A stretch of DNA of 60,506 nt from assembly GCF_001426865.1 (NCBI RefSeq), contig NZ_LMFO01000019.1, positions 1-60,506 of the forward strand. The letters run 5' to 3'. Each line of letters opens with the position of its first letter. Positions within the stretch are counted from its first letter, which is position 1. Below the pieces are notes generated by a model. It was given only the letters and a program-made list of their open reading frames with translations. It made no database searches and had not been told where the DNA came from. Positions 8,242 through 15,446 of this stretch are shown piece by piece. The DNA is from Paenibacillus sp. Root52. GTDB taxonomy: Bacteria; Bacillota; Bacilli; Paenibacillales; Paenibacillaceae. The position numbers and the translations under genes were made by a program.

Positions 8242-10368
8242 CTATTCCTCCCCTCGTTTCCTTCTCAACAATTCGAAATCATCAAAATAATCAATGTTCC
8301 CAGAGGAGTCTGCCCTGTCTTCAGAATGAGTTGGTTTTCCGAACCCAAGTTGGGCATGTATGGATTCCTCATTCCGTATGAGTTTCTTTTCAAAATTCCG
8401 ATAGTCTTGAATTCCACGAAGTTTTTCAGCTTTTGTACCCGAGACATATTGCTCTTTCGTTTGCTTTTCCGCCTCAAGTACGATAGCCTCGATGTGTGTG
8501 ATGAGATCAATTTGAGGTTGTAGCTCTTTTTCTGCATGTTGCGCCTTTTGCATCCGCTCAAACTCCTGCAAATACTCAATTTCCTCCTGAGTGCGACCAT
8601 TATATTGATTGTACTGGCTTAACAGATAGCAAGGTTCATACCCATTGTCGCCCACTCCCCGTAGATATATCGTCCCGAGATTTCGTGGATCGTAGCTCAC
8701 AGAAAGTTTCCAGGTTCCCGTGCGCGCTTTTTCCATCCACCGCTCTTTAAGTGCCGTATGACTGCTATAAAACAAGCCTTTGAATTTTAACCCCTGGTAA
8801 GTCACCAGGCATTCAGCAGTTGGAAGCAGGTTTAGCAAGACCACTGACTTCGGCACTTCCCGCAACTTTCCCGATCTATATTTCACGCCCCATTGCCAGA
8901 TTTTCGAGGGGATGCTTTCTACCTCGTCACTAATCATCATTTCCTCGCGAGCATATTTGGGCAAGTAATGATTGTTATGGTAGAGCACGCATCGAATGAT
9001 GACTTGGGTGAACTGGTATAAGTCCAATTTTGCATCCAAGCGATAATCGCGACTGTTCGGACCTCTTTGCCTAAAATCTGGATTGATTACTCCAGGAAGC
9101 ATCATCTTAGTCAGATCATTTGTTGTCCTAAAGTGTCGCTCAAGAATTGCTTTCAAATCCCCTCTGTAGCTGGATGTATTCTCGATTTTAACGTGCAGAC
9201 TGCTTATGAGGGTCTCTACATCTTTCGTAAAGAGTTCTCCACGATCACCAAGAATGGTTTCGGGTAAATGCTTTGCCTCCCATTCTTCAGGGCGAATGTC
9301 GATCCCGTACTGTTTGCAAAACTCAACCTTATCTTCACAGCAATTTGCAATTGCCATTGCCGCAGATAACCAGCTTGTTTCCAAAGTGACATGGATCGAA
9401 GTGATGCATCTGCTGAAGACATCCTGGGTGTATACAAGGTAGGGACGTCCGATTATCCAGTTCCTATTAATTCTTGAGACCAAATATACATCGAAAGCAG
9501 TCGCATCGAACAAGTAGCGTGACCCTGGTCCAATGGCTTCTGCTGTAGCACTCCCGAGGACTGGACGGTGAAGCAACTCATATTTTTTCGAGCTAAACCT
9601 CGTTGAGACTTCCTTCTTGATGTTGTTTTCCTTCTGAAAGAAGTATTTGAACTGAGTATACGTTGGTAATTTGCTCGAACCTTGAATAATAGGCATCTTC
9701 ACACCGTTTTCCATCCTGCTGTCATGACTATAGAACTCCTGAATCATCTTTTGATAAGCAAACTTCAGCGGTGCTTTCTTTGAGGTATAATAGTATTTTT
9801 TCAAGACGACTCGAAAAATCCGTTCAACCTCTTCGTCAACATTAATCCCTTCTTCTTGACTATATTTTCGCGGTCTTCCACGCTTTTCTTGCCCTGAAGC
9901 CTTCGTCTTTCCCTTGCCTCCTCTTTTATCAAACGATGGAGCCAAGGCGTATTTGACTTTCCCCTTGACCCAAAATGACTTCAGGTATCGTCCAATAGTT
10001 TTTGTGCTGACTCCTGAAAAGTCAGATGCTTTTTGGATTAGCTTCATACGAGTAGCCGTGTCGAATATGGCTGGTTCCTGATCCCCTAATTGTTTTACAG
10101 CCTCCCATGCGTTCTCCATCTGCACCCTTGCCTTATCAGATAAAAGCTCCTCACAGACAACAGAAAACCATTGATCCTCGACCACATGAATTACTTCTTC
10201 CTGTATTCCTCTCTCAATATCCTCAATTAATCGCAGTTCAGGGAATCGATTCGTAAAGATATTAATGATATAGCAATGGACTCGTCCAGCATCGATCCAC
10301 AAAATTCTTTCGATTTGCTTTGTATCTCCTCCATATTGGAGCATCGTGTTAACCGCTAATCTTAGCAA
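8242..10368 (-). CDS. tnsB: TnsB DDE transposase of a Tn7-like element
   Basis: I place the start at TTG 10368. An AAAGGAAGTG ribosome site embedded in the end of tnsA lies six bases before it, whereas the longer in-frame ATG at 10467 lies deep inside tnsA. The resulting 708-aa protein has the catalytic triad at about D288 (LFDATAFDVY), D375 (ILGDRGELF) and E410 (LKAILERHF). N-terminal helices with a helix-turn-helix (SGVSTKTIGRYLK) and a basic linker (RGRPRKY) should bind the transposon ends. TnsB cuts the 3' ends and joins them to the target. It overlaps tnsA by 20 bases. Confidence 0.92.
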   Translation of the reverse strand: MLRLAVNTMLQYGGDTKQIERILWIDAGRVHCYIINIFTNRFPELRLIEDIERGIQEEVIHVVEDQWFSVVCEELLSDKARVQMENAWEAVKQLGDQEPAIFDTATRMKLIQKASDFSGVSTKTIGRYLKSFWVKGKVKYALAPSFDKRGGKGKTKASGQEKRGRPRKYSQEEGINVDEEVERIFRVVLKKYYYTSKKAPLKFAYQKMIQEFYSHDSRMENGVKMPIIQGSSKLPTYTQFKYFFQKENNIKKEVSTRFSSKKYELLHRPVLGSATAEAIGPGSRYLFDATAFDVYLVSRINRNWIIGRPYLVYTQDVFSRCITSIHVTLETSWLSAAMAIANCCEDKVEFCKQYGIDIRPEEWEAKHLPETILGDRGELFTKDVETLISSLHVKIENTSSYRGDLKAILERHFRTTNDLTKMMLPGVINPDFRQRGPNSRDYRLDAKLDLYQFTQVIIRCVLYHNNHYLPKYAREEMMISDEVESIPSKIWQWGVKYRSGKLREVPKSVVLLNLLPTAECLVTYQGLKFKGLFYSSHTALKERWMEKARTGTWKLSVSYDPRNLGTIYLRGVGDNGYEPCYLLSQYNQYNGRTQEEIEYLQEFERMQKAQHAEKELQPQIDLITHIEAIVLEAEKQTKEQYVSGTKAEKLRGIQDYRNFEKKLIRNEESIHAQLGFGKPTHSEDRADSSGNIDYFDDFELLRRKRGEE

Positions 10369-11197
10369 CTGTATCACTTCCTTTGTTATCCACAATCTCA
10401 ATGCTTTTAGCAGAATGATTAAGGTCAATAGGCTTGTCCATATCGATTTTGATTTGCTTAGTCGCAAGCAGATGCTTTAGCATTAACAATCCTTTCCCTT
10501 GCTCTCCTGAAAGCTGACTATCGAAGCGTTCAATGGCGTTTTTTATCGTTCCTTTTCCGCCGTTCAAAAGTTCCATTAATGATTGGCTCTCGCCTGCAAT
10601 CTGCTGTTCTGAGTAGCCCCAATCGCTTAACCTTCTTGCGGCGTGCAACCATTCAATGTTCTTTGCCCGTGCCGCATTGATTTCAGAGGAGCTAACCAGT
10701 CCCCAAGGAATACCTTTTTTGTGCCAATATCGGCGAATGACCTCATAACGTTCAATGACTGAGTTTTTTTCAAAGTCCCTCGCCTCTTTGATATTCCGAG
10801 CGAAATGTCGCTCTTGCCCCTGCTCGTTTTTCATCGTTAATAAAAACGTGCTCGTTAAAATATGTGGAGTACCCGTTTTGCGATCCATTAGTTTTTTCGT
10901 TAAGTCATCATCTAAAATATCAGTCATCTCGTACAAATCCATGAGGGGATAATGCTCGCGGATGTCGATCACAGCATCTGACCACTCGCATAAATAGAAA
11001 TAGCGCGTCTCATTATCGGATAGAAAATGATGCACCCTGCCAGTTTTCCAGCCCGAAACTCTGCTCACTCTTCCGCGGGATGCAATGCTATGGACATTTA
11101 GCCATGGCTGGTATTCTGCCTCACGCCCCTGACCTCTTCCTTCCTTAATGAATCGTTGTAATTTGGCATCAGAAGCATCGTAGTTAAATTTAGACAT
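10349..11197 (-). CDS. tnsA: TnsA endonuclease of a Tn7-like element
   Basis: The start is taken as the second ATG at 11197 (MSKFNYD), because GGGGGAG sits six bases before it and overlaps the upstream ATG at 11212. The 282-aa product follows the TnsA plan. An N-terminal nuclease domain begins GREAEYQPWLNVHSIASRG and continues with RVHHFLSDNETRYFYLCEWSD and an IREHYPL strand. A helical C-terminal domain (IPWGLVSSSEINAARAKNIEWLH) is typical of the part that contacts TnsC. TnsA cuts the 5' strands so that the element moves by cut-and-paste. The end of the gene carries the ribosome site for tnsB. Confidence 0.9.
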   Translation of the reverse strand: MSKFNYDASDAKLQRFIKEGRGQGREAEYQPWLNVHSIASRGRVSRVSGWKTGRVHHFLSDNETRYFYLCEWSDAVIDIREHYPLMDLYEMTDILDDDLTKKLMDRKTGTPHILTSTFLLTMKNEQGQERHFARNIKEARDFEKNSVIERYEVIRRYWHKKGIPWGLVSSSEINAARAKNIEWLHAARRLSDWGYSEQQIAGESQSLMELLNGGKGTIKNAIERFDSQLSGEQGKGLLMLKHLLATKQIKIDMDKPIDLNHSAKSIEIVDNKGSDTVAKISG

Positions 11198-11660
11198 CAG
11201 ATCTCCCCCCATTCTGCAATCTTAAAGAGATATGATAGGCGTCCGTCGCTTCAGCATGTTTTTGACCGTATGTGTAATTCGTCAGTATTACGCTTTTCAA
11301 TGTATCTCCTGCAAGCATCTCCTCAACACTTTTGACATCCCACTGCTTCAACGCTTTGTTTGAAATGGAGCCTTTAATAACATCGTTTCTGAAACTGACG
11401 CTGAAGTTGTTAGAATCGATGAACTCTATTTTAGCCCGAGAAGTGATGTCACCATGATAAAATTCAGCTAACTTCCCGATATTTTCATCGATAAATGCAA
11501 TCGTTTTGATTGGTGTATACATAGACGAGACTGTTAAATGTTTAAGCAGTTTCCGAAGCGATCCTGAATCCAATAAAAAATCAAAGATGATCACAACATC
11601 TGTCTTATAATCTTCACCTGAATTGTATCTGACAATTTTGCATATATACTCGATTTCCAT
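11190..11660 (-). CDS. Unrecognised 156-aa first gene of the tns operon
   Basis: This ORF starts at ATG 11660 with a modest GAAGG site and ends by overlapping the tnsA start by eight bases, so it is very probably co-translated with the transposase. I do not recognise the family. The sequence alternates strands and helices (VVIIFDFLLDSG, IKTIAFIDENIG, KIEFIDSNNFSVSF), is soluble, and has no signal peptide, cysteine motif or obvious helix-turn-helix. Its place as leader gene suggests an accessory regulator or transposition partner. Standard Tn7 has no gene here. Other possibilities are an anti-CRISPR-like or host-factor-binding protein, which cannot be tested from sequence alone. Confidence 0.7.
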   Translation of the reverse strand: MEIEYICKIVRYNSGEDYKTDVVIIFDFLLDSGSLRKLLKHLTVSSMYTPIKTIAFIDENIGKLAEFYHGDITSRAKIEFIDSNNFSVSFRNDVIKGSISNKALKQWDVKSVEEMLAGDTLKSVILTNYTYGQKHAEATDAYHISLRLQNGGRSDV

Positions 11661-11697
11661 TTTTTCAACCTTCTTTCTTCTTATTTAAAGCACAAAA

Positions 11698-11764
11698 AAA
11701 TGCATTGCCTATATGCGATAAGTCTCCTTTTTTTTAAAGGAAACAGCATATATCCAATGCATTT
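11698..11764 (-). terminator. Terminator-like hairpin in the tns operon leader
   Basis: On the minus strand AAATGCATTG pairs with CAATGCATTT (arms 11746-11764 and 11698-11716, with further TATATGC/GCATATA pairing and an inner CCTTT/AAAGG stem). A run of T follows directly. It lies between the likely promoter at 11792-11820 and the first gene, so it could attenuate tns transcription or shield it from outside readthrough. Confidence 0.6.
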
Positions 11765-11791
11765 AAAGTTGGTTTCGGTATTCTTGGTTGT

Positions 11792-11820
11792 ATTATAACT
11801 CATAGCGGGCTAATCAACAA
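11792..11820 (-). promoter_or_regulatory. Likely promoter of the tns operon
   Basis: On the minus strand TTGTTG (11815-11820) and a perfect TATAAT (11792-11797) are separated by 17 bases. Transcription would start near 11785 and run through the leader hairpin into the 156-aa gene and tnsA. Confidence 0.6.
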
Positions 11821-11821
11821 C

Positions 11822-11850
11822 CAATGATCATTGCGCACTTTTGATCAAAA
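11822..11850. promoter_or_regulatory. Paired palindromes upstream of the tns promoter
   Basis: CAATGATCATTG (11822-11833) and TTTTGATCAAAA (11839-11850) are both perfect 12-base palindromes sharing a TGATCA core, with centres 17 bp apart. They sit immediately upstream of the -35 element and could bind a regulator or a host protein. Confidence 0.45.
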
Positions 11851-11992
11851 CACGATTATATTCAACTCAGAAATCTATCATATAGATACTTATAAACAAA
11901 TGGAGAATGATTGTATTCATCTAAAGGATAGGCAGGAAATTAAGCAGTGACATATTTACAAGGCAAAATTAAAAACAGGAGCGTGCGCAGAC

Positions 11993-12412
11993 ATGAGCAA
12001 AGATACATTAGGCTATATCTTGGGTATTGCATTTTTGAGTTCGATTTTGGCGTTCATTGTATCAATTCTATTAGACGTTTTGCTGTTTGTAGCAGTTTTT
12101 TCAGTTGTTCTTTTGCCGCTTTGGGGAGCTTTCCGTCAACATAAAAATTGGACGCATGAAACGAGTGGATTGAGAAAGTGGCTGAGTATATTTAGGAAGG
12201 TATCTAAATGCGGAAAGCCACGCTTGACATTTTACTTGATTGCAATTGTTGTTGTTGGATTTAGCTATGGGCAGATAACGGGAATATTAGGATACGTGAC
12301 TGGGGGAATGATATTTATGCTGATAGCTTGGGAATCGGTTCGATATGTTCTATTAAAATCAAAAAAAGTCAAGATCATTTCATTTGCAGTCGCTTTGAAA
12401 AGTGTCTGGTAG
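11993..12412 (+). CDS. Small membrane protein
   Basis: This 139-aa protein starts at ATG 11993 with an AGGAG-type site. There are four likely membrane segments: LGYILGIAFLSSILAFIV, a second hydrophobic run to about residue 45, LTFYLIAIVVVGFSYG and GYVTGGMIFMLIAWESV. A basic cytoplasmic loop (RKWLSIFRKVSKCGKPR) lies between the two pairs. No family is recognised. It is transcribed away from the tns operon and ends in a good terminator. It may mark the flank of the Tn7-like insertion. Confidence 0.6.
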   Translation: MSKDTLGYILGIAFLSSILAFIVSILLDVLLFVAVFSVVLLPLWGAFRQHKNWTHETSGLRKWLSIFRKVSKCGKPRLTFYLIAIVVVGFSYGQITGILGYVTGGMIFMLIAWESVRYVLLKSKKVKIISFAVALKSVW

Positions 12413-12426
12413 TTTATATTGACGAG

Positions 12427-12457
12427 GGAGAGAGAGGAGATTTCCTCTCTTTTTGTC
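12427..12457 (+). terminator. Terminator after the membrane protein gene
   Basis: AGAGAGGA pairs with TCCTCTCT across a short loop and is followed directly by a T run. Confidence 0.75.
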
Positions 12458-12494
12458 ATGAAAAATGTGCGCCTTGAGTGAGTTTGTGAAACAG

Positions 12495-12523
12495 TTGTAA
12501 ATAAATGGTTGCATATATAAAAT
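12495..12523 (+). promoter_or_regulatory. Possible promoter for a structured RNA
   Basis: TTGTAA (12495-12500) and TAAAAT (12518-12523) are spaced by 17 bases on the plus strand, about 45 bases before the outer stem of the structured region that follows. Confidence 0.35.
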
Positions 12524-12571
12524 GTCTTTAAATTATCAAGCTAAAATACAAATAAAAGTGTTAAACTACTT

Positions 12572-12733
12572 CGCAATCTTCTTATGTGCGTCCCTACGGA
12601 CGCTTAGCGCAAAACATGGTTACAATATTCGCCTGCGCGATAAACCTTGGTTTTTATGCAAACTCCTTATTGGTGATACGCGTAAAAAACTAAGCATCCC
12701 ATCTCAGGGATACATGCTTGATATAAGATTGCG
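12572..12733 (+). ncRNA. Candidate structured RNA, about 160 nt
   Basis: A perfect 9-bp outer stem (CGCAATCTT 12572-12580 with AAGATTGCG 12725-12733) encloses several hairpins. These are GCGTCC-CTAC-GGACGC, GCGCA with TGCGC, AAACC-TT-GGTTT, and a nested AAGCAT/ATGCTT plus ATCCC/GGGAT stem. The region has no credible coding frame. It lies just downstream of the rep-like gene (which is on the minus strand), so it could be an RNA or a replication origin structure. No known RNA family is recognised, and the functional strand is uncertain. Confidence 0.45.
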
Positions 12734-12810
12734 TTCCTCCAAACATGAGATACACAACTTTAATGCGTTAAACCGACAACTGTAGTGTGAATTATATAAA
12801 TTTATAGCTA

Positions 12811-13914
12811 TTAAAATGGAATTGGATCATCTTCAATATCGATTAGGATGTCTTCTGCATCATCAACCAACGTAGAATTATCTGCTGAGTTAATTTTCTT
12901 CACGGTATATTCAGCTAAATACACCTGATTTGCTCTTGCTTCTCCAAAGTGCTTACTCACTTTCTCCTTTGTAAGTAAACTTCCCCATACGCCAGCGGCT
13001 TGCAGTATGATAACGACCTTTTCTGCCAATTGCAATGTTTCATTACTATACTCTGGGATTGTGTAAAACGTAATCCTTTTGCCTCCTATATAGCCCTGAT
13101 TCATCCGATAACTCAAAATCGCATCAGATATTTCAAGCATTCTGCTTGGAAGTTTTTGATGCGGAATTTTTACAATTAATCCTGATAGCGCGAGCATATT
13201 AATGGATCTGGTCACGGTTGATTGACTAATGTTCAATTTTTCCTTAATTCGATTGGTTGCGGAGAAAAACACATGCTGATTTTCGTAGCTGAAGACCCGA
13301 TATAATTTATCCTCCTGGTGATCGTTGAAATACTCTAAGATGGCATAGTATTTTTGAATAAATTGAAACACTGCGGGATATGCTTGCTCCAGATCCTTTC
13401 TTTCTCCACGTATGTATTGCAGATTGCTCTGATACTTTTGAGCTTGTTGTAATACCCATTCGTCCTTTAGTTCCAGTTCAAACAAATTGGCGAGTAGGCT
13501 CCGAGCGCTCTGGAATGCGTTCTCCGCTTCATCAGCGTTTCCAAGAACAATTTCGACGACATCAAATATATTAAGGCTAATCGTGCCACCCCAGCGCGCC
13601 TTGGAGAAATAGCGATAGACCCCTGCTTCATCTTTGGATATCCAGGCATCATTGCCAGCTACGAAATTGCAGTAATGCCGCTCATCTTCCACCATGTCCA
13701 AGTTACCAAAAACTTTGCCAAAAGCGTTCTGTCTTTGGATGTAGTGCTCGAATTCCTGCGTTGTCGTTATAGCAGAGAAATCCTTGTTCTCTATATAGCT
13801 TCTGATCTGGAACTGCTGTATGCGACCAGTATTATGCAAATATTGTCGAATAATGTTCTTTGCGATTGTATTGGGCTTTACGTTTCCACCCGTAAATATA
13901 CTGTTGATGTCCAT
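12811..13914 (-). CDS. Rep-like winged-helix protein with degenerate primase zinc region
   Basis: This 367-aa protein has ATG 13914 with GGAGAG upstream. Residues about 75-135 (DERHYCNFVAGNDAWIS, then GVYRYFSKARWGGTISLNIFDVVEIVLG) follow the spacing of the CHC2 zinc-binding domain of DnaG-type primases, but the cysteines are missing. A winged helix follows (NRIKEKLNISQSTVTRSINMLALSGLIVK, near residue 230). The C-terminus is acidic. Together with the Rep-like gene at 15.4-17.2 kb, this suggests a plasmid replication or control protein. The link to primases is inferred from layout. A plain transcription regulator remains possible. Confidence 0.5.
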   Translation of the reverse strand: MDINSIFTGGNVKPNTIAKNIIRQYLHNTGRIQQFQIRSYIENKDFSAITTTQEFEHYIQRQNAFGKVFGNLDMVEDERHYCNFVAGNDAWISKDEAGVYRYFSKARWGGTISLNIFDVVEIVLGNADEAENAFQSARSLLANLFELELKDEWVLQQAQKYQSNLQYIRGERKDLEQAYPAVFQFIQKYYAILEYFNDHQEDKLYRVFSYENQHVFFSATNRIKEKLNISQSTVTRSINMLALSGLIVKIPHQKLPSRMLEISDAILSYRMNQGYIGGKRITFYTIPEYSNETLQLAEKVVIILQAAGVWGSLLTKEKVSKHFGEARANQVYLAEYTVKKINSADNSTLVDDAEDILIDIEDDPIPF

Positions 13915-14018
13915 ATACTCTCCGATTATTGTAAAATATTATTTACATTTATATCGGCTCAGAAGAGACATTTCAATACAGTTTTAATGTAAACTCTATT
14001 GCTACAGGAAAAAAGCAA

Positions 14019-14098
14019 GGGAACAAACTGTTCCCTCACCTTTGTAACAGTGTAAAAAGGAGATCCAATATATTGTTCTTGGATTCGATCTCCTTTTT
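14019..14098. terminator. Tandem hairpins, bidirectional terminator
   Basis: GGGAACA-AAC-TGTTCCC at 14019-14035 is followed by a 12-bp stem AAAAAGGAGATC/GATCTCCTTTTT at 14054-14098 with an inner CCAA/TTGG pairing. Terminal T runs exist on both strands. It separates the 81-aa gene from the rep-like gene. Confidence 0.65.
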
Positions 14099-14291
14099 AT
14101 CCTTATATTGATTTGTCCAGCAGATAAGTTGTCCATTCATTCATTTATACTTTTAGCCTATCAACTACGCTAATGACGGCATGAATGTTATTCGAATACT
14201 GTTCACTTAGCAACTTGAATGACCTACTAATTTCCCCGATTAATCATGTTGCCGCCGTCAATTGAGTTGTGTAATGTAGAGAGATTTATTA

Positions 14292-14537
14292 TCAATCCTT
14301 ACTATGACTGTCCCTATATAAGCGATAAAGATCCTTAAACATCTCCAAAGCAAGTTGAAAAAGCGACAATTTTCGAAACATATACATCGTCGCAACAAAC
14401 ATGAGAAAGAAAACAATTTGCATAAAAGGTCTGTTTAGCGGATCGTGACCATACATTTGATAAATACTTCGGTTTAAAAACAATAAACCTCCTCCGACCA
14501 TTAGCCGAACTGCCAGAAATAGCTTCTCTGGTTCCAT
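14292..14537 (-). CDS. Small membrane protein, 81 aa
   Basis: The ATG at 14537 is preceded by GGAGGGG. The protein has two hydrophobic segments (LFLAVRLMVGGGLLFLN and FMQIVFFLMFVATMYMF) and a charged C-terminal tail (DLYRLYRDSHSKD). No family is recognised. It is isolated by terminators on both sides, so it is a single-gene unit. Confidence 0.55.
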   Translation of the reverse strand: MEPEKLFLAVRLMVGGGLLFLNRSIYQMYGHDPLNRPFMQIVFFLMFVATMYMFRKLSLFQLALEMFKDLYRLYRDSHSKD

Positions 14538-14609
14538 ATTTCGTTCCCCTCCTATAATCAGCGATCTGTTTAGTCTGATTCCTTCCCTTTAACTCCCATC
14601 AAACAAAAA

Positions 14610-14646
14610 AAGCACAGATCCCCCCCCTAAGGTAAGATCGGTGCTT
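14610..14646 (-). terminator. Terminator after the frameshifted gene
   Basis: On the minus strand AAGCACCGATC pairs with GATCTGTGCTT and is followed by seven T. It would end transcripts from the 14776-15143 gene. Confidence 0.7.
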
Positions 14647-14775
14647 CCGATTTGAAATATTCGATTCAGTTGCCACCATTATACTTCATTACTTTGATTC
14701 AAGTAAATAAACCCTTATAGTGATTGAGTATAAATTTGTCGGTAGCTCCCTCGCCATCTTAATGTTTCTTCTGCT

Positions 14776-15143
14776 TCATTTTAAATCATCAATCTCAACT
14801 GGAATTTGAAATCGATACTTAATTGCCTGCAATGCAAGTATGCTGTTGCGGTCATCAAGGGTATTAAACAAAAAGCGAACCTCGCATTCCGCCTCCGAGC
14901 CGTGCAGACTAAATGCCAGGTCAATCAAGCTACGAGTGCCGCCAGTTAGGAAAGCTTGATTGTAAGCCTCCAGCCTTATAGTATGATCCTCAAAGTGTAA
15001 AGCATTTCGATATTTTTGTACAACAGTTCTGTTCCTGAGAAAATGTAAAAAAGTGAGCACCGTTCAATGTCCTTGATATTCGTTTTGTCTCTTTCGCATA
15101 AATCATTGAATCGTCTTTTGTGCTCGTCTGAACGAAATTGCAT
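14776..15143 (-). pseudogene. Frameshifted small gene, DUF6075-like
   Basis: The true start is ATG 15143 (MQFRSDEHKRRFNDLCERD), with a perfect AAGGAGG seven bases upstream. That frame stops near 14984, after IEMLYTLRIIL. The remaining conserved-looking part (FEDHTIRLEAYNQAF, TGGTRSLIDLAFSLHG, IKYRFQIPVEIDDLK) continues in a frame displaced by one base and ends at 14776. Joining them near 15000 gives a 122-aa protein resembling the DUF6075 style found on Firmicute mobile elements. The cause could be a one-base deletion, a read error or programmed frameshifting; I favour mutation. The family name is from memory of the pattern. Confidence 0.55.
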
Positions 15144-15305
15144 ACATATGCCTCCTTGATAATTGGTTTATATCTTATATGCATGCAACCTATCAAAAAC
15201 AAGTATCGAATCTATTAAATTGATTCAATGTTGTATTGCAGTTTTAAGTATTGTTATCCTTATTCGCACCCTCTCACTTCGCTCCTCTCCTGTTTCTATT
15301 ATTAT

Positions 15306-15393
15306 TGTGAATAGATGTCGGTTAAAACCTGAAACCCCTTATAAAACAAGGATTTTTGGCTCCTCCAAGTATGTGAATAGATGACGGTTAAAA
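15306..15393 (+). repeat. Two 21-base direct repeats
   Basis: GTGAATAGATG(T/A)CGGTTAAAA occurs at about 15307 and again at 15373, 66 bp apart with one mismatch, just beyond the 3' end of the Rep-like gene. They could be protein-binding iterons or recombination remnants. The rest of the 15144-15446 intergenic stretch shows nothing else clear. Confidence 0.5.
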
Positions 15394-15410
15394 ATTGATA
15401 GAAAACAAAA

Positions 15411-15440
15411 AAACCTGGAGCTTAGATTTGCTACAGGTTT
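15411..15440 (-). terminator. Terminator of the Rep-like gene
   Basis: On the minus strand AAACCTG pairs with CAGGTTT and a T run follows, seven bases after the stop codon. Confidence 0.7.
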
Positions 15441-15446
15441 GATGTG

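Noticed and set aside
10369..10467. Longer ATG start for tnsB
   Set aside because: It lies about 120 bases inside tnsA, with a hydrophobic non-TnsB-like extension and no ribosome site; the TTG at 10368 has AAAGGAAGTG.
5044..11660. CRISPR-associated transposon (CAST)
   Set aside because: The TniQ protein is long (TnsD-like), and no Cas12k, Cascade gene or CRISPR repeats are present in the window.
11771..11820. Possible transposon end (TGTTGATTAG on the minus strand with ACAACCA words)
   Set aside because: It looks superficially like known Tn7-type ends, but no repeated binding sites, partner end or target duplication can be shown within the window.
12522..12785. 87-codon frame on the plus strand
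   Set aside because: It runs across the structured RNA candidate, is basic with no domain pattern and has no ribosome site.
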